64,000 bases of DNA, taken from CBDFMG01 sp965221205 [NCBI: bacterium] (lineage in GTDB: Bacteria; SM23-31). The DNA is taken from the NCBI GenBank assembly GCA_965221205.1, contig OZ244870.1, positions 992,001 through 1,056,000 on the forward strand, in the 5' to 3' direction. Under the pieces are notes generated by a model. The model did not search any database. It worked only from the letters and a program-made list of their open reading frames with translations, and was not told the origin of the DNA. How positions within the stretch are numbered: position 1 is the first letter of the stretch; each line of letters begins with the position of its first letter. Both the position numbers and the translations under genes were made by a program. Shown piece by piece: positions 55,079-63,558 of this stretch.

Positions 55079-55290
55079 AATTCTAGTTCTTCATTACAGT
55101 GTTTCTTGCTCAATTTAACTAATTTCTGATATTAGTACAATCAGAATTACAGATTTTTCAAGAAAAAACGGGTTTTTTCAGCAAAATACCATCGAATTTA
55201 TACGCATATAGACTCGACAAAAACTCCTTAATACAACTTGTGCATATTTAGGTGGTTATTTGTGGGAACTGGGATCATTGCAAGTGTTTC

Positions 55291-56623
55291 TCACACGTAT
55301 ATTATAACGAAGGAAGGCTGCAATTTATATATGGTATTACTATCAGTATTTTTATACATATTTCTCGTATCAAAGATGCACGTGCTGTTTGCCTCCAGGT
55401 AACCGTAGTCGATTTTCTCGTGGGCAGTCACAACCACCACACAATTATACGATTGTAACAACTTTTTATCATCAAGATCGATAGAATTATAGGTCGTTCC
55501 ATTCAGATGTTCAAATGTGTCTACATACGGATCATGATAATCAGCATAACACCCGAACTCTTTCAGCAGTTCGATTAATTCAAGCCCCGGAGGATTCCCG
55601 CAGGTCGTTCACGTTTTCTTTATAAGGGATACCCATTAATAGAATTTTCGCATCTTTCAGGGAAATCCCCTTCTCATTGACAATTCGCAGCAGCTTATTA
55701 ATAACAAACCGGGGCATATTACCGTTAATGTCAGTCGCAAGATCGATGGATCGGTTGTAAAAATTGAAACTGCGCGCCTTGTAGGTAAGGTACATAGGAT
55801 CGAGTGGGATACAATGTCCGCCTAATCCGGGGCCGGGCAAAAATTTCATGAATCCAAATGGCTTCGTCCCGGCAGCTTCTATTACCTGCCAAATATCGAT
55901 CCCCAGCCTGTCGCACAGAATCGCCATTTCGTTGACAAGGCCGATAGTAACCGCACGAAACGTGTTCTCAAGCAGTTTCACCATTTCCGCTTCTTCTGAC
56001 GTAGTGACAGGGTGAATTTCTGAGATAATATGTTCATAGAGCAGTTGTGCAATCTCTCTGCGTGCAAGTGTAATACCCACGATCACCTTGGGAATGTTCT
56101 TCGTGGTATATTTCTTATTACCAGGATCAACACGCTCAGGAGAAAAAGCGATATAAAGGTCTTTGCCGATTACAAATCCCATTTTTTCAAACTCATAAGC
56201 AAGAAGCTCGCGCGCTGCTCACAGGATAAGGTGTGCTTTCCAGAACGATGAGCATGCCTTTACGAACATGCTTTTTTACCCCATCAACAGCAATCTTAAT
56301 GTACGAGAGATCAGGCTCCTTCGATTTGTTGAGTGGCGTTGGAACGGTTATGCAGATACAATCCGCATCGTTCAACTGCAAATAATCGGTGTAAACTTCA
56401 AAATGGCCGTTTTTTGCCGTTATTGACAGCATTGCTGACTTCCCGGTCTAATATACGATGTCCCGCTTTTGAGCTGTGAAATTTTCTCTTTGGCACTATC
56501 GATGCCCACCACACGGTAACCGGCCCGAACAAATTCGAGGCTTAACGGCAGCCCAACATAGCCGAGACCGATGACCCCGATTCGGGCGCTTTTGGCGTTG
56601 ATCTTTTTACGTATCTGTTCCAT
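55291..56623 (-). pseudogene. Nucleotide-sugar 6-dehydrogenase (WbpA/UDP-GlcNAcA type), broken
   Basis: The N-terminal NAD domain opens normally (ARIGVIGLGYVGLPLSLEFV). A short deletion and shift near 56440 separate it from TDYLQLNDADCICITVPTPLNKSKEPDL. Another shift near 56190 precedes YIAFSPERVDPGN and the catalytic cysteine segment PGLGGHCIPLDPMYLTYKA. A fourth break near 55577 separates LLMGIPYKENVNDLRES from the C-terminal ELLKEFGCYADYHDPYV and VVVVTAHEKIDY. The product would have oxidised a UDP-amino sugar to the uronate for surface polysaccharide. It is now inactive as read. Confidence 0.85.
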
Positions 56624-57089
56624 AGTATAAATTTTCTTTTATCTAATGTGAATTAATTAAATTGTTTCAAAGTTAATTTTATTAAGTACTTTCTGCGCCT
56701 ATATCAAATTCCTCAGAAATTTGTCTCTCGCGAAAACCAGGGCTGTAACCTGCTTTGTATTTTTGAGTTCCGATGATTTGAGATTCCTCACAAAGACAAA
56801 TTGTATGTTGCAAACTTACAATCTCAAATCAGATTATAATCACTTCGCATTTATTTTTCTCTACAATATCATCTACACCAGTAGTATATTAACACAATGA
56901 CCGGATGAGGATTTTTCGAAGGACATCGTGTATTGCAATGTATTAAATTTATTTGATTTTCCATTCATCGGGTTTGTTGAGTGTTTTCTGGATACAATTC
57001 TTAAATAAAATCCATTTATTCTGCAACATGTGTGGTAAAGTCTTCGTCATTACTATTAAACGACCAGGCCCGGTAACCGGTAAGGAAGT
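56624..57089. other. AT-rich divergent spacer with a perfect inverted repeat
   Basis: It separates the broken sugar dehydrogenase (minus) from the ECF sigma gene (plus). It contains TGATTTGAGATT (56774-56785) and its exact reverse complement AATCTCAAATCA (56820-56831). No gene is seen. Confidence 0.55.
56774..56831. repeat. 12-bp perfect inverted repeat, 34-nt spacer
   Basis: TGATTTGAGATT and AATCTCAAATCA are perfect reverse complements. With a 34-nt loop and no T run it is unlikely to be a terminator. It may be an operator pair or the ends of a lost tiny element. Confidence 0.6.
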
Positions 57090-57671
57090 ATGGTTTTAGA
57101 AGAAATCGATCTCGTACGAAGAGTACAAAATGAAAGAGACATGGCTGCTTTTCAGCGGCTGGTGTGTGAACATCAGGAGCGGATATACTATCTTGTCAGG
57201 AGAATGGTCGGTAACCACGAGGATGCCCAGGACCTTGTGCAGGATACGTTCATAAAATCGCTGACAAAGATAGGGCAGATTAAGGATGGCAGTAAATTCG
57301 GTGGCTGGATCAGTAATATAGCTGTTAATACGGTATTGGATTTTTTCAGGAAAAAGAATAATAATGGAAAAATATCACTTTCCGATGAGGTGTCGCCGGA
57401 AGTGATCTCAGAGAAGCTCATACAGAAGAATGAGGAATCGAAAAACGGTGCCTATGAACAGGAAACGAAGAAACACATCAGCAGAGCACTTATGAAACTG
57501 CCGCTGAACCATCGTGAGGCGTTTCTATTGTTCCATTATCAAAAATTACCGGTTAAGATTGTCGCCGACCACATGGGGTGTCCCGAAGCAACCGTTCGTT
57601 CATATGTGTTTCGGGCTGTCAAAAAATTGAGAGTATATCTTCAGGACTATAAAGAATTAACGAAAGGGTAG
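57090..57671 (+). CDS. ECF-type RNA polymerase sigma factor
   Basis: The 193-residue protein has sigma region 2 (AAFQRLVCEHQERIYYLVRR, EDAQDLVQDTFIKSL, then GGWISNIAVNTVLDFFRKK for -10 recognition). Region 4 follows (LPLNHREAFLLFHYQKLPVK, GCPEATVRSYVFRAVKKLR). No extra domains are present. An AAGGAAG ribosome binding site precedes the ATG. Its anti-sigma factor starts 3 bp after its stop. It probably drives its own operon, as is usual for the class, including the secreted proteins and ABC exporter downstream. Confidence 0.93.
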   Translation: MVLEEIDLVRRVQNERDMAAFQRLVCEHQERIYYLVRRMVGNHEDAQDLVQDTFIKSLTKIGQIKDGSKFGGWISNIAVNTVLDFFRKKNNNGKISLSDEVSPEVISEKLIQKNEESKNGAYEQETKKHISRALMKLPLNHREAFLLFHYQKLPVKIVADHMGCPEATVRSYVFRAVKKLRVYLQDYKELTKG

Positions 57672-57674
57672 CAC

Positions 57675-58304
57675 ATGGATTGCAGTGAAATAAAGCTCCT
57701 TTTGCCGGAATTTACCGCAGACAGACTGAATGAGCTGGACTGTGACCTCGTCCGGAAACATATTGCATCCTGTAAATCGTGTGCAAACGCGCTGCAGGAT
57801 TGTACCGAACTGTTTGAAATAGTTGTGCCGGAGAAAAAAAGCATCATTACGCCTCCGGATGGATATTTCGATGAGGTGTGGCCTCAATTACACACAACTA
57901 TTCAGAAGGAAGGACTGCATAAAGCGCCCTTTTCAAAACCGAAATGGCTGACAATGCCGCTCCATTCGTTAAAACGCGCACCCTATTTCGCAATTTCGGC
58001 TGCGGCTGCGGTTATTCTCGCTGTAGTGATAACGCTTTACGATAATCCGGCAGAGGAATCGGGATCAGATATAACGCAGCCGGCCATACGTGTGGAGAAC
58101 GATTCTGAGCAGAACGATAATCCTGTTTCCGGAACAACACAGAGCACACCCGGCATAACCAGTGTGGTCAACTCCGGAATACAAAAACTAAATTTGCCCA
58201 CGACTGCTGGTGTAAAGGGCTATCTGGATCCGAAAAAACGTGAAGATGCATACGACTCCTTTACAACATATCTCGCAAATGTGATCGTCAATATGCAGGA
58301 CTGA
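57675..58304 (+). CDS. Zinc-finger transmembrane anti-sigma factor
   Basis: The 209-residue protein opens MDCSEIKLLLPEFTADRL with the zinc motif VRKHIASCKSCANAL (HxxxCxxC), the ZAS domain that binds ECF sigma factors. One membrane helix follows at about 98-118 (ISAAAAVILAVVITL), then a periplasmic Thr/Ser/Pro-rich tail. It holds the sigma factor at the membrane until a cell-envelope signal triggers release. Confidence 0.88.
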   Translation: MDCSEIKLLLPEFTADRLNELDCDLVRKHIASCKSCANALQDCTELFEIVVPEKKSIITPPDGYFDEVWPQLHTTIQKEGLHKAPFSKPKWLTMPLHSLKRAPYFAISAAAAVILAVVITLYDNPAEESGSDITQPAIRVENDSEQNDNPVSGTTQSTPGITSVVNSGIQKLNLPTTAGVKGYLDPKKREDAYDSFTTYLANVIVNMQD

Positions 58305-58379
58305 TTCAAATGAGACTATTATTCGATAATCATAAATTTATCATGAGAATGATTACTCATGCAATGTAGGGAAGTATTC

Positions 58380-59426
58380 ATGACACTTCGAGTGAAAACG
58401 ATTTTCCGCAAATATGGTACGGCTGCTCTTGTTTTAATGGCTGCGGGCATTCAATTGGGTCCTTCAGATCTTTTCGGGCAGGATGAATTGCTATTAAGCA
58501 GGATTCCGGACGGAGATTTTGCGGTTTTCTCATTTTCCCCGGGCGATATCATTGAATCTGAGTTCCTGAATTATTTTATTGAGGGCGATTCTGCAGCGCA
58601 GGCAATTCGTGAACACGGATTGGCGGCCTTTGAGGGGATATCAGGTGTCAGAATAGACGGCATTAACAATGTCATGGTGTTTGTTTCCGATTTCCATAGC
58701 GCAATTCCTACTATTGGTGCACTGGCATCGGGAGATTTCAGTGGTCTGAATTACGATATAATTCTGAGAGCACTTAGTGTGCCATCAAATATTGAACATC
58801 TCATAAAGGTGAATGGCTATAATGTTCACGTATATTCTATTCAGGGGGAGAACGATGAGGAAGAAAATGAAATAGATATTGACGTTGAACCCCATCTGTA
58901 TTTTGATGACGAAGAAATTCTCATAGCCGGTTCCCGTGAGTTTATTGAACAATTACTTTGGCTCAAAAATGGCCGGGGTTCCAATCTCCATGATAACAAT
59001 GAATTTGTGGATCAATTTGAACATATCCGTGACAATGAAAGTTTTTGGTTTGTGATCCCGACGACGAAGATCATGGACGATGTTATGGAAAAAGTACTTA
59101 CAGAGACAGAAGGTTTGTTCAGCGGGGAGCGGTTGGATATTACGGGTGTAGTAGGAGGGTTTACTTTTTCTGATACGTTCGATATGGTGCTTCAGCTCCA
59201 TAATAAAAACAAAGATCAGATAGAACATTTATATAATTTAGTGAACGGTCTCCGGAGTTTTGCGATACTGGGTGTTATGGGAGTGCCGGAGATGAAAGAA
59301 TTGACCAACTATATCAATTCTATTGAATTGACAAAAGAAAGTGGATTTCTTCAGCTTCGTTTAGAGTTAACTATCAAGCAGATTGAGGAATTAATTACTC
59401 ATTTGGAAGAGGCGGGAATTGATTAA
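58380..59426 (+). CDS. Secreted protein, paralogue A of a repeated pair
   Basis: I do not recognise this family. The start at 58380 follows an AGGGAAG ribosome binding site. A signal peptide (about 1-34, ending LFGQ) is followed by LLLSRIPDGDFAVFSF and YFIEGDSAAQAIREHGLAAF. EGISGVRIDGINNVMVFVSD, SGDFSGLNYDIILRA and YFDDEEILIAGSREFIEQLL come next. The same segments occur in the same order in 61301-62371. The architecture recalls DUF3352-like periplasmic proteins. It lies between the anti-sigma gene and an ABC transporter. Confidence 0.75.
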   Translation: MTLRVKTIFRKYGTAALVLMAAGIQLGPSDLFGQDELLLSRIPDGDFAVFSFSPGDIIESEFLNYFIEGDSAAQAIREHGLAAFEGISGVRIDGINNVMVFVSDFHSAIPTIGALASGDFSGLNYDIILRALSVPSNIEHLIKVNGYNVHVYSIQGENDEEENEIDIDVEPHLYFDDEEILIAGSREFIEQLLWLKNGRGSNLHDNNEFVDQFEHIRDNESFWFVIPTTKIMDDVMEKVLTETEGLFSGERLDITGVVGGFTFSDTFDMVLQLHNKNKDQIEHLYNLVNGLRSFAILGVMGVPEMKELTNYINSIELTKESGFLQLRLELTIKQIEELITHLEEAGID

Positions 59427-59504
59427 TATTGAGAGAATTATTGGAATATATGAACAACGAATGCTGATTTTCAATGTATAAAAAATAAGAGTTGAGATGA
59501 ATAA

Positions 59505-60440
59505 GTGATAATTATTGACTGCAAGGGAATCACCAAGACATTTCGCACAGGCTTGGTAAAAAATAGATTTACCGCTCTCGACAATGTTGAGCTTGAGATA
59601 CAGCAGGGCGAAATTTTCGGCATTCTCGGCCCGAACGGTGCCGGAAAAACCACACTCCTGAAAATAATTCTTGGTCTTATCTATCCTGACGAGGGTGCGG
59701 TGACGATATTCAGTAAGGATGTAAAGGATCATACATCACGGAGTAAAGTCGGATACCTGCCTGAAGCACCCAATTTGCCTCCATATTTGACAGCAAAGCA
59801 GACGCTTGAATTATTTGGAAAACTGTCTGGTGTTCCATCAGAAGAAATAAAAACGAGAACTGCCGAAATTCTGACGGAAGTGAAAATGGACAAATGGGCG
59901 GACAAAAAGACATCGACTTTTTCCAAAGGAATGGCCCAACGTCTCGGTCTTGCACAGGCACTGGTCAGTGAACCTGATTTGATTTTCCTGGACGAGCCAA
60001 CCGACGGTGTCGACCCAATTGGACGGAAAGAAATCCGTGACATTCTTCAGCGTTTGAAACAACAGGGGAAGACAATTTTTCTCAACTCCCATCTCCTGAG
60101 CGAGACAGAGATGATATGTGACCGGGTAGCAATCGTGGATAAAGGAAAAATCGTGGCAGTGGGTGGAATCGAAGATATGACATTATCTCTGAATAGTTAC
60201 CGGATAAAGTGCAAAGAACTGCCGAACGGTATTGCAGACAAATTACAAGGTATTGCACGGGTGAAAACAGTGGAGAATGGCACGATTAACGCACTTGTTG
60301 AAAATCTGGAAGGACTAAATCGGGTGATTGATGTGCTGAGAAGCGAAAATATCATCATTGAGTCAATCTCCCAGAACAGACAGAGCCTTGAATCGTATTT
60401 TGTCGACCTGATAACCGACTTACGCGGAGAGGAGGCCTGA
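59505..60440 (+). CDS. ABC transporter ATP-binding protein
   Basis: The 311-residue ATPase has Walker A LGPNGAGKTTLL and the signature FSKGMAQRLGLAQAL. Walker B is LIFLDEPTDGVDP and the H-loop is LNSHLLSE. The C-terminal 80 residues match the extra domain of ABC-2 type exporters (CcmA/NatA-like). It starts at GTG 59505. The permease begins 3 bp after its stop. Export of a lipid, polysaccharide or protein is possible; the substrate is unknown. Confidence 0.93.
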   Translation: MIIIDCKGITKTFRTGLVKNRFTALDNVELEIQQGEIFGILGPNGAGKTTLLKIILGLIYPDEGAVTIFSKDVKDHTSRSKVGYLPEAPNLPPYLTAKQTLELFGKLSGVPSEEIKTRTAEILTEVKMDKWADKKTSTFSKGMAQRLGLAQALVSEPDLIFLDEPTDGVDPIGRKEIRDILQRLKQQGKTIFLNSHLLSETEMICDRVAIVDKGKIVAVGGIEDMTLSLNSYRIKCKELPNGIADKLQGIARVKTVENGTINALVENLEGLNRVIDVLRSENIIIESISQNRQSLESYFVDLITDLRGEEA

Positions 60441-60442
60441 TC

Positions 60443-61276
60443 ATGGGTATTGCAGCGATAATTCAGGATACACTCCGCGAGTGTATGGCGAAGAAGATTA
60501 TTTTCCTGTTTCTGCTCATTGGCACGATAGGTATATTCGGACTATATCTGCTCCTCGATCTGGATATTCTGGAAAACGGTGTCGTTCTGTCATTCATATT
60601 TGATACAAACGATGCAGAATTCATGAGTCTTAACCAATTCAATGATGTCGTGAAAAAGGTGTTATCCGTGTTGGCAGTTTCTCTTGTGAACATCGTTTTC
60701 TTTCTTTCTGTATTTGCAACAGCAGACCTGATTCCGAGCCTCATGACAAAGGGGCGGCTTGACCTTTATCTTGCACGGCCGGTGTCACGGGCACAGCTTT
60801 TGATTGGAAAATATCTCGGTGCCTTATCTGTTGTCGCTCTGAACATTATTTACATAATCTTCGGTTTATGGTTGGTTATCGGAATAAAAACGGGTATATG
60901 GGATTTCAATTTTCTCTATACCATTGCGGGCACGCTGTTTATGTTTGCGGCGTTCTATCCGTTCATTATTATTACCGGTCTCCATTTTAAAAACACACCT
61001 ATCATCCTTATCGTGGCGTTAATGATATATACGCTTAGCCAGCCACTTGCCTTTCGGGAATTTGGCATTGCTTTTTTTAATAATAAACTGTTTGAATATC
61101 CGGTTGAAGCACTTTACTGGATACTGCCTAAGTCTTATGAATTAAGCTTTTTAGTTATACGAAATCTGGCCGAAGGATCCGCAGTCGAGAGCTGGACACC
61201 GGTTACCAGCACCATTATCAGCACACTTGGTATATTCATGGTCGGTATTTTCTTTTTTTCACGAAAAAACTGCTGA
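60443..61276 (+). CDS. ABC-2 type transporter permease
   Basis: The 277-residue protein has about six membrane helices and begins IIQDTLRECMAKKIIFLFLL, a typical ABC-2 permease opening. It contains RLDLYLARPVSRAQLLIGKYLGAL, the conserved loop of NatB/GldF-like permeases. It functions as a homodimer with the ATPase encoded just upstream. Confidence 0.88.
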   Translation: MGIAAIIQDTLRECMAKKIIFLFLLIGTIGIFGLYLLLDLDILENGVVLSFIFDTNDAEFMSLNQFNDVVKKVLSVLAVSLVNIVFFLSVFATADLIPSLMTKGRLDLYLARPVSRAQLLIGKYLGALSVVALNIIYIIFGLWLVIGIKTGIWDFNFLYTIAGTLFMFAAFYPFIIITGLHFKNTPIILIVALMIYTLSQPLAFREFGIAFFNNKLFEYPVEALYWILPKSYELSFLVIRNLAEGSAVESWTPVTSTIISTLGIFMVGIFFFSRKNC

Positions 61277-61300
61277 GAAATAAATGAAGAGGATAGTATC

Positions 61301-62371
61301 ATGCTAAAAGAAGTGATTTATATAAAACAGTTGTTAAGTATGACCACTGCAATTCTGCTTTTTCTGGGAGTCCTGCTCAATAGTGGTGAGCTTAACGCTC
61401 AGGATAGGTCATTACTGGACAGAATTCCGGAAGAAGCGTTTGCGGTTGCATCGCTCAACCCGAACAGCATTGTCGAATCGGCAATGCTGAACTATCTCAT
61501 TGAAGGAGATTCGACGTTGGAGGAGATGTACGAACACGCCATCAATGCATTCGAAGGTCTATCCGGTGTAAAGATGGATGAGTTGAACAGCATCACCTTT
61601 TTTGTTGCCAGAGTCGGGAGTGAAAACAGAAATATAGACTGGAATATCGGAGCAATCGCTTCTGGAAATTTCAGTGGTTTGAATTACAATATTCTCATGA
61701 GCACCCATACTGTTCCTAAACAAGTCGTAGAGATAAACGGATATGAGGTGCATGCACTGTCTGCACCAGATAGAAATAAAAATCACGATGACGATTCAGA
61801 CGAAACACACGGAAGTGCTATGGATAGTGATGATGAAGATAAAGTAGTCTATGTGTTTTTTGATGATGAAGAAGTTCTTGCAGCTAACTCCCGCGAATTA
61901 ATGGAACAGCTTCTCCGGCTCAAACGCGGAAACGGCTCCAGTTTCCGGAATAACAGCAAATTTACTGACCGCTTTAATACAACTCGGAATAATGCGAGTT
62001 TCTCGGTCATCGTTCCCGATGGTAAAGTTGTTGACGAATTCATCAATGAACACAGAGATGATGATACAAACATTGCTTCTCCGCTGTTTGCGAATACGAG
62101 TCTTATTGGTAGTGCGGATATTTCGGAGAATATCGATTTGAATCTGCAGGTCCATAACTCTGATGGTGAGAAGCTCGATCATATGTTCAATTTTGCTAAC
62201 GGCATAAAGAGCCTTGCACTGCTGGGTACGATGCAAGAACCGGAACTAAAAGACCTGATCGCTCTGGTTGGTCTGAACAAGCGGTCCGGCTATATCGAAC
62301 TCGATGCGCAATTGACCCTTGAAGATATCAAAAGGTTGAAAGACTTACACAAAGATTCGAACAGAAATTAA
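61301..62371 (+). CDS. Secreted protein, paralogue B of a repeated pair
   Basis: The 356-residue protein is clearly homologous along its length to the product of 58380. It has a signal peptide (ending NAQD), LLDRIPEEAFAVASL, YLIEGDSTLEEMYEHAINAF, EGLSGVKMDELNSITFFVAR, SGNFSGLNYNILMST, FFDDEEVLAANSRELMEQLL and a similar C-terminal helical hairpin. It has an added acidic insert (DDDSDETHGSAMDSDDEDK). The pair flanks the ABC transporter, so both may be periplasmic partners or exported substrates. The family is unknown to me. Confidence 0.75.
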   Translation: MLKEVIYIKQLLSMTTAILLFLGVLLNSGELNAQDRSLLDRIPEEAFAVASLNPNSIVESAMLNYLIEGDSTLEEMYEHAINAFEGLSGVKMDELNSITFFVARVGSENRNIDWNIGAIASGNFSGLNYNILMSTHTVPKQVVEINGYEVHALSAPDRNKNHDDDSDETHGSAMDSDDEDKVVYVFFDDEEVLAANSRELMEQLLRLKRGNGSSFRNNSKFTDRFNTTRNNASFSVIVPDGKVVDEFINEHRDDDTNIASPLFANTSLIGSADISENIDLNLQVHNSDGEKLDHMFNFANGIKSLALLGTMQEPELKDLIALVGLNKRSGYIELDAQLTLEDIKRLKDLHKDSNRN

Positions 62372-62406
62372 AGTAAACCCATACCAGATTAAATAACCTG
62401 TCTCCT

Positions 62407-62475
62407 TGATACAGTTCCATCATTGTATCACCAGCCTCCACGATATATTGTTCATGATATATTGTTATGGAGGCT
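62407..62475 (+). terminator. Two adjacent hairpins after the sigma/ABC operon
   Basis: TGATACA/TGTATCA (62407-62430) forms a 7-bp stem with a 10-nt loop. Then AGCCTCCA/TGGAGGCT (62433-62475) forms an 8-bp stem around a GATATATTGTT direct repeat. No strong T run follows, so this could be a weak terminator or a small repeat element. Confidence 0.45.
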
Positions 62476-62604
62476 ACAAGAGTTCTGATTTTCAATTAAT
62501 GTTAATAAATATTGATTGACTTATCAAAAATGTTTAGTAATTTTAGAAGAATCCGAGTTTACTGTTATTTCATTAAATATAGGATGTAATTTTGGAGTAA
62601 AATA

Positions 62605-63558
62605 GTGAATCAAGAGATATTAGATATTAAACAAGACATATTTCAATCGCACTATGAAATAGTATTAGGTGATACTCTTGGAAATTTGCGCAAGACAGAA
62701 TCGGAAAAATTTAATTTAATTATTACTTCACCTCCATACAACATTGGGAAAAATTATGAAACAAAACAACCTATTGAAACTTACCTAAGTCAGCAAGAAG
62801 AAGTTATTGATGAATTGGTGAGAATAATTTCCAATCAAGGAAGTATATGTTGGCAAATTGGAAATTATGTAAATAATGGTGAAGTTTTTCCATTGGATAT
62901 ATACTATTATCAAATTTTTAAAAAGCATAATTTATTTTTAAGAAATAGAATAATATGGCATTTTGGACATGGTTTACATGCTTCTAATAGATTTTCAGGA
63001 AGATATGAAACAATATTATGGTTTACAAAAAGCAATGATTATATTTTTAATTTAGACGAAGTTAGGGTGCCATCAAAATATCCGGGCAAAAAGCATTTTA
63101 AGGGTCCAAAAAAAGGAAAGTTTTCTGGTAATCCTAAAGGTAAAAATCCAACTGACATATGGGAGGTTTTACTGAGTGATTGGGAAAAGGAAATATGGAA
63201 TATCCCAAATGTGAAATCTAATCATCCTGAAAAAACAATACATCCCTGCCAATTTCCAATAGAGTTAGTTGAAAGATTTATTTTAGCGCTTACTAATATA
63301 GGAGGTTGGATTCTTGATCCATATGCTGGTGTAGGTTCTTCAATTATTGCCGCTATAAAAAACAATAGAAATGTAATTGGAATAGAAAAAGAAATTGATT
63401 ATGTCGATATAGCAAAGGATAGAATAAAAAAACTGTTTGAAGGTAATTTAAAGCTCAGACCTATGACAAAGCCTATCCACCAACCTTCACCAAAAGATAA
63501 AATTGCTAAAATTCCTGAAGATTGGCTGTTTGATAATAGAGAAGGTAATACTCAATGA
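62605..63558 (+). CDS. Type II DNA methyltransferase (beta class, SPPY)
   Basis: The 317-residue AT-rich gene starts at GTG 62605 with GGAG nine bases upstream. Motif IV is LIITSPPYNIGKNYE (about residue 40) and motif I comes later, GGWILDPYAGVGSSIIAAI (about 237), the beta order. TSPPY in this class usually marks N4-cytosine methylation, but N6-adenine is possible. It overlaps the next gene by 4 bp (ATGA). It should protect the host from the BglII/BstYI-like enzyme that follows. Confidence 0.9.
   Translation: MNQEILDIKQDIFQSHYEIVLGDTLGNLRKTESEKFNLIITSPPYNIGKNYETKQPIETYLSQQEEVIDELVRIISNQGSICWQIGNYVNNGEVFPLDIYYYQIFKKHNLFLRNRIIWHFGHGLHASNRFSGRYETILWFTKSNDYIFNLDEVRVPSKYPGKKHFKGPKKGKFSGNPKGKNPTDIWEVLLSDWEKEIWNIPNVKSNHPEKTIHPCQFPIELVERFILALTNIGGWILDPYAGVGSSIIAAIKNNRNVIGIEKEIDYVDIAKDRIKKLFEGNLKLRPMTKPIHQPSPKDKIAKIPEDWLFDNREGNTQ

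Noticed and set aside
55252-55458. Plus-strand frame of 68 codons near 55.3 kb
   Set aside because: It overlaps the C-terminal part of the broken sugar dehydrogenase on the other strand, which is clearly coding.
62433-62475. Insertion sequence ends around GATATATTGTT
   Set aside because: The arms are only 8 bp, with no transposase and no target duplication; a hairpin after the operon is simpler.
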